In this document: positions 51,819 through 63,515 of the stretch, piece after piece
Layout: each line of letters opens with the position of its first letter
Position numbering within the stretch: position 1 is the first letter of the stretch
DNA from: Hippopus hippopus
Lineage: Eukaryota > Mollusca > Bivalvia > Cardiida > Cardiidae
NCBI GenBank assembly: GCA_946811185.2
Contig: OX328104.1
Span: 50,390,505 to 50,454,504, forward strand
Reading direction: 5' to 3'
Length of the DNA stretch: 64,000 nt
Made by a program: the position numbers and the translations under genes
Notes under the pieces: model-generated
What the model was told of the DNA's origin: nothing
The model's database searches: none
The model's input: only the letters and a program-made list of their open reading frames with translations

Positions 51819-52436
51819 AATGAAGTTTTCTACAAAACAGTCAAACATCCCGTAAGAATTGATTATTCACATTTGATACAATGAGGCGACAGGAAAGACA
51901 GGCAAGTTTTAAGTGAAAACGGCGAATCAGGCATTTAGAATTGAATTTCAACGTTTGAGAAACGTCTCCGGGGAAATTAGAAGTGTTTATTTGAGAGAAA
52001 GTGTTATGACTCCCTTCTGTGATTCAATTTGTCATCAAACAAGGAGAATATCTTTAACAAAATACTGTACCACTCTATAGTTACCATTTTTGAAACTCCT
52101 AAAGTGGGTAGTTAAAAAAAAATTGTGGGGACATGTGGCAATTGCTTATTAGATATCGATGTGTCATAAAACACCATTCATTCATTCTTTTAAACTTTTA
52201 GCATCTTAGACGAAACACAATGGGACACTTAGAATAAGACCAGGCTGCACAGTTAAAATATCGCTAAAAAAGTTTCAGTGGTTAGCGAGGAATTAATCCA
52301 AAAGGGAAGGTCTCTTATCAATCCCTGCAAAGAGTTTTGGAGAACTGGGATTTGAGTTTGCAACCCCTAGATACCTAGACCTTTGCCTGATTTACCAATT
52401 ATGAAAATGCCTTCGACCAGTACATAAAGTGTATAT
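51819..52436. other. Host DNA, nothing recognised
   Basis: No gene was seen. Weak family A trace at about 52200-52260 (GCATCTTAGAC, AATAAGACCAGGCTGCACAG). Confidence 0.5.
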
Positions 52437-52866
52437 GGCTTGCAACACGCGAAAAGGGGCATTCGGACATTTGCGTAAAGTGTCGTCTCGGATCAGCCTG
52501 CGCAGTCCGCGCAGGCTAATCCGAGACGGTACTCTACGACTACATTAGATTTTGTCCTTCAGTAGACATCCGGGATGACACTTTACGCAAATGTCCGAAT
52601 GTCCCTTTTCGCGTGTTGCAGGCCATTATAAGCCATGCACCGGCAAAAAGGGGGGTATAATGCATCAAGGCAAGTTGTCACATAATTATGAATCCATATT
52701 GGCTGACAACCTGCTGAACATTGAGGTGGAATGGTCCTTGGACATGCAGAAAAATTACAAAAAGCAAAAAGGGTAAATCAGGTCGGCCAGCGCGGACTGC
52801 ATAGGCTGACATGGGTCGAATTTTTTTGGAGATGCATAGAACCCACTTTCCACAGAGAATAGCTCA
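52437..52866. repeat. Family C copy (deleted) next to a family B copy
   Basis: Family C 52437-52624 lacks the left part of its second arm (CAGTAGACATCCGGGATGAC junction). Family B 52627-52866 follows after 2 bp with AAGCCATGCACCGGCAAAAA. Confidence 0.82.
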
Positions 52867-53560
52867 TATAGTATTAGCAATTTCAGACTCCAAGTCTATT
52901 GCCTGCATTCAGTGCTGTTGGCTTTTTAGGCTGTTGGCAATCGTAAAAACTTGGCCGATTCCATACCTAACCTTGTCTGTATCAAGAGGGTTTCCATTAC
53001 TGCCAGTCACATGATTTGAACATGGCGGCTCTCATGTAAATCGACTAGCAAAGGCAACAACAGCCACGGCGATGAGCAACCTGTCGTTAAAAATGCCTAC
53101 GGAATTGATAGACCAAGTTAGATAGTAAATGTGCAAAATGTTTGTCAATGGAAATATATTCAGAAAGATTCGGAGGGAAAATTGCTACTAGTGTTTTCTT
53201 TTTGCATGTGGAGTATTACGATTTAAGAACGGTAAAGCGGTGTATTTCCGGCGAAGAAATCTTCCGTGTAGGTGTATATCAAGCTACGTGATACAGCAGA
53301 GGGACTTACCCAACGGATCAACCGAGGTTTGCCGAATGGGCTGTTGGTCGTTAGATAATAATATCAACAGCAATGTGCGGTCTATTTTGTGGTTCCCCTG
53401 TCTCTCTCCAATGAAAAGTGCATCTATCTTCTCTCTGTATATTGATTATACTTTATTCTTGAGACAAGCAACACAGTCATGTAGTCTACATGATAATCGC
53501 ATCTATCTTGGACATTGAACTTGTCGTCCTACATTATATTTGGAACCTGTAAATATATGA
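52867..53560. other. Low-repeat host DNA, possible exon candidate
   Basis: This is one of the few stretches free of the listed families. It has an ATGGCGGC context at 53022 with CG dinucleotides nearby, which could mark a transcription start region. The frames are short and unrecognised, so no gene is called. Confidence 0.35.
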
Positions 53561-53635
53561 GCCATGCTCTGTGAAAAAGGACCTCATATTTGCATTTACA
53601 AAAAGGATCGACCCAGGTCACCCTGCGCAATTAAA
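53561..53635 (+). repeat. Family B fragment
   Basis: GAGCCATGCTCTGTGAAAAA start, cut at the hairpin. Confidence 0.75.
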
Positions 53636-53774
53636 TAATATATTATAATTTAATATATTTTGTTTCAATACCGTGAAATATATAAACTCGAGGTCTTTCA
53701 ATGGCTGAAAACACAGTCTTCTGAATCTCAGAAAAAATTATCTCGAAGCCTTGAGTAAAAAAGTGGCTGGTATA

Positions 53775-53840
53775 GACACCATATCCGACTGCATGTTCTG
53801 TGCAGTCTGATCTTGATGTATACTGTCCGCAGAAGCCTCT
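53775..53840 (-). repeat. Family A fragment
   Basis: CTGCATGTTCTGTGCAGTCT and TGATCTTGATGTATACTGTC. Confidence 0.7.
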
Positions 53841-54002
53841 AATTTTGCCTATTGCGTTGGAGCGGTTTAGAGAAAATTGCAGCAAAAAGTCAAAGTTGTA
53901 GGTTCGGAGGTAAACTTTCGTTAAACATAGGTACAAGTAATTTGCAGACATTTGATGGCTTAGTAAAAAGTTAACTATCAGAGAACTTAACCCAATGGCC
54001 AT

Positions 54003-54205
54003 AACCTGCTAAAAAAGTGAAATGAAACTTTCAGGTCCGATAGTAAAAACCAAAATGTCGCGATTTCAAAGTTATTTCTTAGTGAAAAGTATCTCTTTAT
54101 CGGACAGTGTACATACATGATCAGACTGCACATTCTGTGCAGTCTGATCTTGATCTTCACTGTTCACAAAAAGATCCTTGAGTCGCGCTTAGCAGTCAAA
54201 GGGTT
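54003..54205 (-). repeat. Family A MITE
   Basis: AACCTGCTAAAAAAGTG start, GCAGTCAAAGGGTTA end. Confidence 0.85.
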
Positions 54206-54484
54206 AAAAAATATGTAAAGAAAAATATCCATCAGAACGGTTTTTAGCTTAACTGATTGGTTTTGTATAAAACCAGTTCCCAAGAGTCAATGCAAAATCT
54301 AGTGCACAAAACTTCAATAAACGGTATTTCCCGATAGAAACAACACAATACGGCTCTAATGAGTCCATTAGAGCGAGAATCAAACCTGAAGTTGGGGAAG
54401 ATATGCAGATAAAATGATATGTGTCTCGTTGGAACAAATTTTTTCTGCTTTTATGAGAGTATGGCTGGATAAAATAGACAACCA

Positions 54485-54846
54485 TTTAAAGATACATCAT
54501 TACAGCCAGGAAAAAAAAAGCTGTAAAAAATTAGATAGACTGTAGAATGGTTCGAAATTTAGTCAGCAGAGTAAACATAGACAAATTACCGATGTAAACG
54601 GTGTAAGGGATAAATACATGTACATTTATCGGAAATTCTTCGTTTATAAACCGGAAAAGTCACAACAGTGATTTCTTTGATTGCCTCCAGAAAATGAAAT
54701 GCATTTTCTATCGGTCGTAATCTATGCAACTTTGCAAACGTAAGGGGCAATATTTGGCATGAAGTTACAAGAATCATTATAGTTTGTTGAAAATAAGTAT
54801 GAAATGGGTTAAAAACTGGCTAAAAGGGGTATGGATGTATCTTTAA
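54485..54846 (+). repeat. Family F element
   Basis: TTAAAGATACATCATTACAG start, GGATGTATCTTTAA end, complete. Confidence 0.85.
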
Positions 54847-54978
54847 CAAGCAATTCACTGTTTTAACGACCCTAAAGCAGAGGACTAATCTTTTGAGCCC
54901 CAGTGCAGTCTTTACGAAGCCTCAGAAAGCCATAAAGAAATAGACTTTTGCCGAGAAACATGTGAGTCTTGCTCTTTA

Positions 54979-55186
54979 ACCCTTATCCTGCTAAATAACT
55001 AAAACAAAGTTTTCGATTTGATAGTAAAAACCCAAATATTGCTATTTCAAAGTTATGTTTTGGAGAATAATATCTCCTTATCGGACAGTGTAGATCCAAG
55101 ATCAGACTGCACGTTCTGTGCAGTCTGATCTTGATCTACACTGTCCGCAAAAGGTCAGTGAGTCGCGCTTAGCAGCCTAAGGGTTA
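54979..55186 (-). repeat. Family A MITE, very well preserved
   Basis: AACCCTTATCCTGCTAAATA start, GCAGCCTAAGGGTTA end. The central palindrome (55080-55150) is essentially perfect. Nearly identical to 61297-61505. Confidence 0.88.
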
Positions 55187-55189
55187 AAA

Positions 55190-55406
55190 AGGGGTAAAAA
55201 TGCATCTCCGTGATACGTCATACCAAGCAAGTCACGCCAAAGGCCAATACAGTGGTTTTTGCCATCGATATATATGAGTCATGCTGATCTCGAAGCAGAG
55301 AAGTCCTTGGAAATGCACAAAATTTAATAGCAGCAGAAAGTTTCGATCCATGAGTCGATACTTTTTGCAAATGCATGAAGCCCTTTTTTCACAAAGCGTG
55401 ACTCAT
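55190..55406 (-). repeat. Family B copy, centre lost
   Basis: AAAAATGCATCTCCGTGATA, AAGTTTCGATCCATGAGTCG (hairpin deleted), CACAAAGCGTGACTCAT end. Confidence 0.75.
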
Positions 55407-55650
55407 ATACTTTAGAAAAAGGCAGAGAATCCCGTTCAGAGAAACAAACCACCCACGGCTGGTTACTCAGTGCCCTAAATCCTTTCAGCTCTTTACCGCT
55501 GATTATTTGTCACATTATCAAAGCCAGGGAATTCGATTATCCCATTCTTTGAATGGCTAAATGGAAAAACCGGATTAGATTATAAACAAACAACCTGGTC
55601 ATTCGCGCCATTCCTAGATGAAAAGTTGAGGAGAGTGAAGTTTTTTCTTC

Positions 55651-55841
55651 ACCCATATCCTGCTAAATAACCAACAAGAAGTTTTCATTTCGATAGTAAA
55701 AATCTAAATATTGCTATTTCATAGTTGTGTTTTGGGGAATAATATCTCCTTATCGGACAATGTAGATCCAAGTGCAGTCTGATCTTGATCTACACTGTCC
55801 GCAAAATGTCAGTGAGTCGCGCTTAGCAGCCTAAGAGTTAA
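55651..55841 (-). repeat. Family A MITE, centre shortened
   Basis: ACCCATATCCTGCTAAATAA start. In the centre AGATCCAAG joins TGCAGTCTGATC, so one palindrome arm is deleted. Confidence 0.82.
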
Positions 55842-55890
55842 CAGGTACACGTTATGTAATTATCTTTTTTAACGAGAATATCTTGAAGAT

Positions 55891-56232
55891 ATATTAAAGA
55901 TACATCTATACTCGTTTTCAGCCTGTTTTTTTTTTTAACCCATTTCAACTTTATTTTATCAAGCCATAATCATTCCTGTATCTTTATGCCAAATGTTGGA
56001 AGGTTGCAAGGTTGCATAAATTATGACCGATTAAAAAAAAAACGCTTTTCGTTGTTCTGGAGGCCATTAAAGAAATCGCTGTTCTGACGTTTCCGGTTTA
56101 AAAGCGAAGATTTAAGCAGAAAATTGACCGTTAGTAAACAGTTTCGGCCCAGATCAGCCTGGGCGAACTGCTGACCTGGGACGACATCGTTTGCAGATGC
56201 ATTAGGACCACTTTTCACAGAGCGTGGTCCGT
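55891..56232 (-). repeat. Family F fragment joined to family B fragment
   Basis: Family F from TTAAAGATACATCTATACTC to about 56105, then family B from AGCAGAAAATTGACCG to GAGCGTGGTCC without spacer. Confidence 0.75.
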
Positions 56233-56543
56233 ATCATTTCCAAATTCGAAACTGTCTGTCTTAACATTTTAGCTGATTTCACAAATCACGACCGTTTTAA
56301 CGTATGGCAAAAGAGACTGAAATCTTTTTTGGAAAAGGTGCAATTTTTTGTAATATGCAATTTTCTATAACGTTTCCATATTACCCAAAACCGATTCTTT
56401 GCTTTGGTTAAAGCATTTGTTCATTCAAACACTGATTTATAATTCGCGGACTTCCATAATAATTCGGAGAACACCCTAATTGGTTATGTTATAGATACAT
56501 AGAGCTGAATGAATAATGTTACCAAAAACTATCTTAAAAAAAA

Positions 56544-57149
56544 GGGTGTTCTGAAAGTTTTGATATTGGATATTGTGTTTATATCTTCTGATTTTTGCGA
56601 CATCAAATGAATGTTTATTTAATTTACGTGCAAAACATTGACGTCATAGCACTTACAACGGCTACAGAAACCCAAAAACAGGCGACTTAAATTGGAGACA
56701 AAAACACCGACATGAACGTCGAAAACTGAACACCGAGCCGTGATAAAACATTGTTCAAACATAGGAATGACTCCTACAGAGACGTATAGATCCATTTCAC
56801 GCAATAAAACTAAATCAATGTGTTTAAGAGCACTCGTGTTTCAGTGGCACCAAAGATTTAAGGACGGGGATGACAGTATAATGGACACACACCGGGTTGG
56901 AAGGTGTAATTCACAGAATGCGAAATATATCATGGCTGTGAAGGTTTTGCCTAACGTCGTCAGACTGCTCCATGTCGAGTTACCATTGTATTTTCATTTG
57001 CTTGTAGCGATTAATTGGCTAGTCCTATTTTAATGAAATTTTCTACATATTCACCAAATGTGCTTTTTATTATGGTCATATCCTGGATAAAATTGGACCT
57101 GTAGATGTCATTTTATCAAAGCAGTCTCACAACTTTGGGAACAACCCGC
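56544..57149 (+). mobile_element. Deleted mariner-like element, about 0.6 kb
   Basis: Imperfect inverted ends: GGGTGTTCTGAAAGTTTTGA on the left; the complement of TCACAACTTTGGGAACAACC on the right. It holds the N-terminal DNA-binding part of a mariner transposase and nothing of the catalytic domain. It is a different mariner lineage from 19868-20897, judged from the ends. Confidence 0.75.
56716..56950 (+). pseudogene. Mariner transposase HTH_48 remnant
   Basis: EHRAVIKHCSNIGMTPTET followed, after a linker, by LVFQWHQRFKDGDDSIMD, matching the HTH_48 domain (usual YKWHKRFKDG). The usual RSGRP linker appears as HRVGRC. The frame is open into unrelated sequence after about 56950. The frame upstream has a stop (TGA, 56713-56715) and there is no proper start. 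Confidence 0.82.
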
Positions 57150-57530
57150 GTAGATAAACAAGCATCTACAAGTTACATTCATTCAAAGACCGATTTATCA
57201 TTTGTCGACTGTTTAAAGAATTCTTGCATTTATCACAAAACTAGCTTTATCGTAACTTGAACTTCTGGCCAAAACCAATCAATATAGAATTAATTACCCT
57301 AGGACGTTATGGGGACAATTTTCCCCGACTGATTTACTGTGGAGTTGTGAGGACTTATGTACATATTAACTACAATTTTCTCCGTCACTGGCTTTCGTAA
57401 TGTAAGACATATTGGAAACGGCAGTATACTTAGACTGTGAATCTGAAGTAAGGCGTTGACTTTTTGTGCGCAACGCATAAACAAAAAAAATGAAATATAT
57501 CTATCAGTACATTCCAAATCTTACATGAAA
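57150..57530. other. Host DNA, nothing recognised
   Basis: No gene or repeat family was identified. Confidence 0.5.
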
Positions 57531-57531
57531 T

Positions 57532-57802
57532 TGAATGATGCTCTGGAAAAGTGGGTTTTTAATGCACGTCTGCTATCTATAATACTAGTATCAAACATAA
57601 CATAACATAATTTAGGATCCATAAATTCCAGTTGGTCTAACAACCGGCTGAATTATGAGATAAAATTGACCTTTGACATGCATAAAATTCATTAATAGCA
57701 AAAGGTTTTGACCCAGTGTCAGCATATGCGGACTGCGCAGGCTGACCTGGGTCACTACTTTTTTGCAAATGCATCAAACCTCCTGTCCACAAAGCATGGT
57801 AC
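57532..57802 (-). repeat. Family B MITE
   Basis: AATGATGCTCTGGAAAAGTG start, mutated hairpin with GTCAGCATATGCGGACTGCG, AAAGCATGGT end. Confidence 0.8.
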
Positions 57803-57959
57803 AATTTTATTGTAGATTATCAGATTATTATAAATTTGCAGTAGTTCAAAAGACATATTATCAAAACTCACGTATTATAAGTTACAGGACAGTATGAAAC
57901 AACCCCCCCCCCCTTTATTATGGAGCAGCAACAAGTTGTCATTGACGAAAGGTACCGTG

Positions 57960-58510
57960 CGAGAAACGGTGAGGTACAGGATTCGACAGAGGTCAACTTA
58001 AGAAGGTCCCCTATCGTTGTTGAAGCTGCCTAAATCCCAGCGGTTCGTGCAGGGTTACATAATGTCAACCAGAGCTGTTACTGCAATTTTGAAATTGTCG
58101 AAGGATGCCATTTTGGGGGGGGGGTTGAAGGAAGGAAGCTTATTCCACTCTTTTAAGTTGTGCAAATTTGTTTCAGGGCGCAGGGTAAAACCTCTTAGGC
58201 AATCACATAATTTCGTCTTTCAGCTGTCGAATACCCTCGACAGTGACTTTGGCTTAACAACGCGCTTTTATTCACGATACGTAACTCTGTAAAGAACGGT
58301 GAGGGACAGCATGGGACGTAACGTCAGCCAGAGTCTGTTGTTGCAATCTTATAACAGTTGAAGGGAAGGGGGTTCATACTCATTCCTTCTTCAGTTTCGC
58401 AAATGTGGCTCAGGACGGAGATTAAAGCTCCTGGGCAAAACACACTTTTGTCTTGCAGCTGTCAACTTTCAACTCACTTTTCCTTTGTCACCGCTTTTTT
58501 CTTACTGTCT
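57960..58510 (+). repeat. Diverged tandem duplication of about 280 bp
   Basis: Shared in order: GAAACGGTGAGGTACAGGA / GAACGGTGAGGGACAGCA, GTCAACCAGAGCTGTTACTGC / GTCAGCCAGAGTCTGTTGTTGC (compared in pieces), TTGAAGG-AGG, CATTCCTTCTT-like block, TTCAGGGCGCAGG / CTCAGGACGGAG, TTTCGTCTTTCAGCTGTC / TTTTGTCTTGCAGCTGTC. Units at about 57968-58255 and 58292-58505. Confidence 0.7.
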
Positions 58511-58594
58511 GGTGTAAGGCAAAACTTTAAACTCCATACAAACCGAGCCAATCAATGTGGACAAGGCTAAATTTTTGTCGAGTGGTAGAGAGGT

Positions 58595-58972
58595 AATCCC
58601 TTAAAGCCCAACAGCTGCCCGAAACAGGTACAGGTGTTAAAATGTATTCAAGTTTGAATCATATGGAAAATATTATAAAGACGACGATCTGTTATCGTGT
58701 GGTCGGTCCAAGTGTTAGTCGCTGGCATAAAAAATGAATTTTAAAAACAGGCAAAACTGACTAAACAAAAGATAGAGTGACCTGGCAACTTTAAACCTTA
58801 TTTTAAAAATAATTTTTCTACTAGCGACTAACACTTGGACCGACCGTTCAATTACAAATTGGCATCTTCACAATAATTTACATACTTTTAAATAATATGG
58901 TTTAAATTCAAATGCATTTTAACAACCTCTTTGTTTACTTTTGGCAGCTATTGTCACTTTAAAAGAATGACC
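58595..58972. repeat. Family H palindromic element (reference copy)
   Basis: Long imperfect inverted arms: CTTAAAGCCCAACAGCTGCC ... and ...TTTGGCAGCTATTGTCACTT. Inner arm blocks GACGATCTGTTATCG and GGTCGGTCCAAGTGTTAGTC pair with GACTAACACTTGGACCGACC. The middle has AGAGTGACCTGGCAAC. Confidence 0.8.
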
Positions 58973-59162
58973 AAGAGGTTGCGCTGACCAGATGACCTAG
59001 ATTCTTCGCACATAAGTCGCTGATCAATTTTGTTTGCGGAAATTGTCTGCGACTGTCAAAATTGTCTTAATTCCACCAATTAAATCGATTTCCTGTCATT
59101 AATCGTTAAAGTGGCCAAACTATATACGGTAGTCTCGGTTCCCAAAATAGTTTTGCGGAATT

Positions 59163-59382
59163 AACCCTTAACCTGCTAAATAAAAAGAATGAAACTATGA
59201 AGGCGATAGTAAAACCATGTTAAAAACTTGAATGTTGCTATATCAAAGTTATTTTTCGGGGAAAAACATATCTCCAAATCGGACAGTGTAGATCCAAGAT
59301 CAAACTGCACGTCCTGTGCAGTCTGATCTTATCTGCACTGTCCGCTAAAGGTCCTTGAGTTGTGCTTAGCAGCCTAAGGGTT
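59163..59382 (-). repeat. Family A MITE
   Basis: AACCCTTAACCTGCTAAATA start, GCAGCCTAAGGGTT end. Confidence 0.85.
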
Positions 59383-59644
59383 GATATCTGTTTCATGCCG
59401 TGGGCGAAAGGAAACAGGCGGCGATTTCTAACAAATTACTGTATTGGCTGACATAAGAACAGACATTAGTGAAAAACAAAAGCACAAAATAGAAATAACC
59501 GTCAAAAAATGCATAAAAATATTTTGCGAAAAGAAGCATTAGCGTAAGTAAATTTCTCCTTTTCTCCCATTATTTTAGATATTGTCTTGTTTTTTCATTT
59601 TGTTTTATAGAGACATAAATATTCATTTTTGTAAAGTACTAAGT

Positions 59645-60075
59645 TAATCCTTTTGGCTGCCAAAGACCGTTATTGGACAGTGTAGATTAAGATCAAACTG
59701 CACCTTCTGTACAGTCCGATCTTGAATCTACAATGTCCGATAAGGAGATAAAATCCCCCCTCCTAAAAAAGAACAGTAACTTTGAAATAGTAACATTCAG
59801 GATTTTATTATCGACTGAAAAGTTTCATTTTACATATTTAGCAGGTAAACCCTTTACCAAACAATCCCTGGTTTTTCAAGACCCTGAGATAGAATCCTTT
59901 CGAAAACATTGTGGGGAAAAGAGAAAATGCTGGTGACCAGCATTTTCTCCTTTTCCCTCAATGTTTTCTACCCTGCTAGAAACAAATTTTAATTTTTGAG
60001 TTATGTTTATTTTGTCATCTGCAAGTGCTTTAAATTTGGACTAGTCTAAAATTTTGTCGTTTAGTAAAAAGTTAA
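59645..60075. repeat. Family A copy fused to a family D copy
   Basis: Family A 59645-59848 (+) ends in TTAGCAGGTAAACCC and runs directly into family D 59848-60075 (TTTACCAAACAATCCCTGG, intact palindrome 59905-59968, TTTAGTAAAAAGTTAA end). The two families share TTAACCCTT-like ends, so the junction is ambiguous by a few bases. Confidence 0.82.
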
Positions 60076-60435
60076 GGAGTAACAGTCAGTCATTTTGATA
60101 AAAGACCATTCATATCAGTTCCTTACATGTTTTAAACTTTTGGCTTTACTTGAGGTTTCTCTGTGATTGTCAAATTCTCAATGCAAAGTTCTCACACAAG
60201 ATTGATTAGGCCTCCCTAAAGGAGAGGCATAAATCTATCACTGGGTCTTTAATTTCCAAGAATTTAATTAATCACGAATTGCTCCATCCCTGAAAGCCTT
60301 GAAGTAGTTTATTTGTACACGCTTAAGCAATACATTAAATCAATGTGAAGTTAAATGTTGGAAGAGTTCTAAAAGTTTTTACGGTCAATTTTAATTTCTA
60401 ATTTGTTTCATGGTCCGTGATGCTTATAAATAAAT
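60076..60435. other. Host DNA, nothing recognised
   Basis: AT-rich; no gene seen. Confidence 0.55.
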
Positions 60436-60436
60436 A

Positions 60437-60455
60437 GAGAGCGAGCGAGCGAGCA

Positions 60456-60508
<53 letters not shown>

Positions 60509-60570
60509 CGGAGAGAGAGAGAGATGATCGGAGAGAGTGAGAGAGAGAGATGATCAGAGAGACAGAGAGC
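60437..60570. repeat. (GA)n microsatellite with GATGATCGGAGA minisatellite
   Basis: GCGA units, pure GA to about 60504, then AGATGATCGGAGAGAG-type units. A second GA tract is at 60769-60799. Confidence 0.93.
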
Positions 60571-60765
60571 GCTCCAATATAGGCCGACGTACGTACAATT
60601 AAAATGGCCGAACTTTCAACGACAGTTTTAACGTGGCCTTTTATTATTAGCATTATTAATCTCAATTACTAGACCAACTGTCTGATAAGCCGAAATATTT
60701 TGTTTCTGTTTAAGTCAGATGATTTTTTTTTTACTTTGTTCACTGACAAAAATTACAAAAAGAAC

Positions 60766-60802
<37 letters not shown>

Positions 60803-61065
60803 AAGGACGATTAGGTGGTCATGTTGCCTTGAATTATTGAATTAATGAATGATTTATGACGGGAAATTCCTCATTATTTAAAGACAATTTATGTCAAAGT
60901 TAATTTGCGTAGCAGATATACCGTTCACGTTCTGATTTGATTTAACATTCGAAAATAACTGTTTGCAAAAGAAAAATCCCAGATTTTAACATAACAGATT
61001 GATATTTCACTAGCCAAGTCAACTATTTCCTCGCCAGAAATTTATCCAAGCTTCATCCGTTATTT

Positions 61066-61275
61066 AACCCTTAGGCTGCAAAGCGCGACTCACTGATCTT
61101 TTGCGGACAGCGTAGATCAAGATCAGACTGCACAGAACGAGCAGTCTGATCTTGGATCTACACTGTCCGATAAGGAGATATCTTTCCCTAAAAAATAACC
61201 TCGAAATAGCAAAAAATTGGGGTTTTACAGTCGGCTTGAAAGTTTCATTTGAAGTTGTTTAGCAGGATAAGGGTT
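61066..61275 (+). repeat. Family A MITE, plus orientation
   Basis: AACCCTTAGGCTGCAAAGCG start, TTAGCAGGATAAGGGTTA end. Confidence 0.87.
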
Positions 61276-61296
61276 AAATTTGTTCTACTTTACAAT

Positions 61297-61505
61297 AACC
61301 CTTATCCTTGCTGAATAACTAAAATTAAGTTTTTAATTCGGAAGTGAAAACCCAAATATTGCTGTTTCAAAGTTATGTTATGGGGAATAACAACTCCTTA
61401 TCGGACAGTGTAGATCCAAGATCAGACTGCACGTTCTGTGCAGTCTGATCTTGATCTACACTGTCCGCAAAATGTCACTGAGTCACGCTTAGCAGCCTAA
61501 GGGTT
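61297..61505 (-). repeat. Family A MITE, minus orientation
   Basis: AACCCTTATCCTTGCTGAAT start, perfect centre 61399-61470, GCAGCCTAAGGGTTA end. It forms a tail-to-tail pair with the preceding copy. Confidence 0.87.
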
Positions 61506-61568
61506 AATGACTGGCGCATTGGCAAAAGAGGGTTTCATGCGTCTTCATAATGTGCGAGTAGACTGCTG

Positions 61569-61890
61569 AACCCTTAGCCTGCTAAATAAGTTGAATGGAA
61601 CTTTCAAGACGATATCAAAAACCCAAATTGTGCTATTTCAAGGGTTTTTTGTTTGTTTTTTTAGGGGGGAGGGGGGATATCTCCATTTTAGACAGTGTAG
61701 ATCCAAGAAGAGACTGCACAGAAAGTGCAATCTGATTTCTGTGCAGTCAGATCTTGATCTACATTATATGCAAAAGGTCCTTAAGTCGCACTTAGCAGCC
61801 TTAGGGTTGTGTTACTTTGAAATATAACGATTTCTCAAGAATTAAAATGCAATCTAGCTAGGTTTGTAGGCTTGTAAATGCGGCCCAGAC
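61569..61890 (-). repeat. Family A copy followed by family E half
   Basis: Family A 61569-61808 carries a duplicated centre piece (GACTGCACAGAAAGTGCAAT then TCTGTGCAGTCAG). Family E right arm (GTGTTACTTTGAAATATAAC ... GTAAATGCGGCCCAGAC) follows. Confidence 0.75.
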
Positions 61891-62154
61891 ATTTTTGACG
61901 CATCAAGATCCACGCAAACAGATCAATGTAATGTGGATGATAACCTGTTGACACGGAGAGAGCAGGGAATATTTGTCATTCTCAGGTGATGGTTTCTTCT
62001 TAATGATAAATGTGGGGAAAGAAAAAAGAAAGATGACTTTCTGACTTCCTTTATAAGATGGATTAGTAACAGATATTCATATAATGTGAAAGCAGCTAGT
62101 GCATTCACAAATCATAAACTTCAATAAAACTACTTACAGGTCCAGAATCTGGCA

Positions 62155-62400
62155 AAAATAAACAATGCCGATGTCAAAATGCATTTGAATTTAACTCATA
62201 CCATTTAAAAGTATAGTAATTACAGTGAAGATTACAATCTATTACATTACGGTCGAACCAAATGTTAGTCGCTTTCAGAAAAATGAATTTTAAAACCAGA
62301 TAAAAAGTAAGCAAAGGATAAAGTGACCTGGCAACTGTTGACCTAGTTTTTTTTTTCTTTCAGCGAATAACGCTTGGATCGACCGTACAATAAGAGACAG
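62155..62400. repeat. Family H copy
   Basis: CATACCATTTAAAAGTATAG, AGAAAAATGAATTTTAAAAC, AAAGTGACCTGGCAACTG and CTTGGATCGACCGTACAATA; right arm truncated. Confidence 0.75.
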
Positions 62401-62450
62401 TTATTGTTAAAGACTGTAGCGAAACATAGAGCCATTCACTGTGCCTCTTT

Positions 62451-62650
62451 AATCCCTATGCTGCTGAGCGCGACTCCAGGACCTTTTGCGGACTGTGTAG
62501 ATCAAGATCAGACTGCACAGAACGTGCAGTCTGATCTTGATCTACACTTTCCGATAAGGAGATTTTTTCCCCCCTAAAAGATAACTTTGAGGTAGCAACA
62601 TTTGGGTTTTTACAATTGGCAACGTTTCACATGACTTATTTAGCAACGTC
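62451..62650 (+). repeat. Family A MITE
   Basis: AATCCCTATGCTGCTGAGCG start, perfect centre, 3' end cut at TTATTTAGCA. Confidence 0.85.
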
Positions 62651-62827
62651 GAGCTGACAGATTTACAGCAAGTATTCTCTCCAATCCGCGATTCTTTATT
62701 TGAATTTCTTATAGCTACTCCACCAGTCGTACCAAGCACTACTTTTGTTACAAATTCCGACACGTACAATCATATGTCAAAGACTAACGTATTCTACAAA
62801 AAAAAAAAGAAAATAGTGTTCTAGTAC

Positions 62828-63198
62828 TTTTTCGGCGTACTTGAATGCGGTGGCTAATGGCCTACTTCTTTTTATTGATGTATTCGAATGAATAAATAGA
62901 TATTTGCGATTGGTCATTATGTGGACCTGTTTATTTTGAAGGCCCATGTTGGACGATTGGAGGACAGATTTACATCGTCTATCTTTTTTAACCCTTAGGC
63001 TGCTTAGCGCGACTCACTGACCTTTTGCGGACAGTGTAGATCAAGATCAGACTGCACAGAACGTGCAGTCTGATCTTGGATCTACTCTGTCCGATAAGGA
63101 GATATTAATCCCCAAAACATAACTTTGAAATAGCAATATTAGCGTTTTTATTATCGAAAAGTAAATTTCATCTTAGTTAATTAGCAGGATAGGGCTTA
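62828..63198 (+). repeat. Family K copy 3 joined to a family A MITE
   Basis: Family K 62828-62990 (CGGCGTACTTGAATGCGGTG ... ATCGTCTATCTTTTTT) is followed at once by family A 62990-63198 (AACCCTTAGGCTGCTTAGCG ... AGCAGGATAGGGCTTA). Confidence 0.82.
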
Positions 63199-63515
63199 AA
63201 AGATACTTCTTGTTTATTCATTCGCAGTGGAAGTGACCCACCCATGTTGCACACACGTTACAAAAAAAAACACAGGAGTAACTTACACCTTCGAGAAGAC
63301 AGACTCTTCAGTTTTCGACAACCTGTAATATATGTCTGTCTGCAATACTCAATGGAGATGATTGATGGTCTAGTAAAACTAATGGAAGGTAGAGCTATCA
63401 AAGTCAAAGCATCTGTCAGACTTGCATCCTAGTATCTGGTTTTGATTATGCTAAATGTTAGTCTACATTTGTATGATCCATATATACAAGTTTGAGTAAT
63501 AAATCAGTTTATAAA

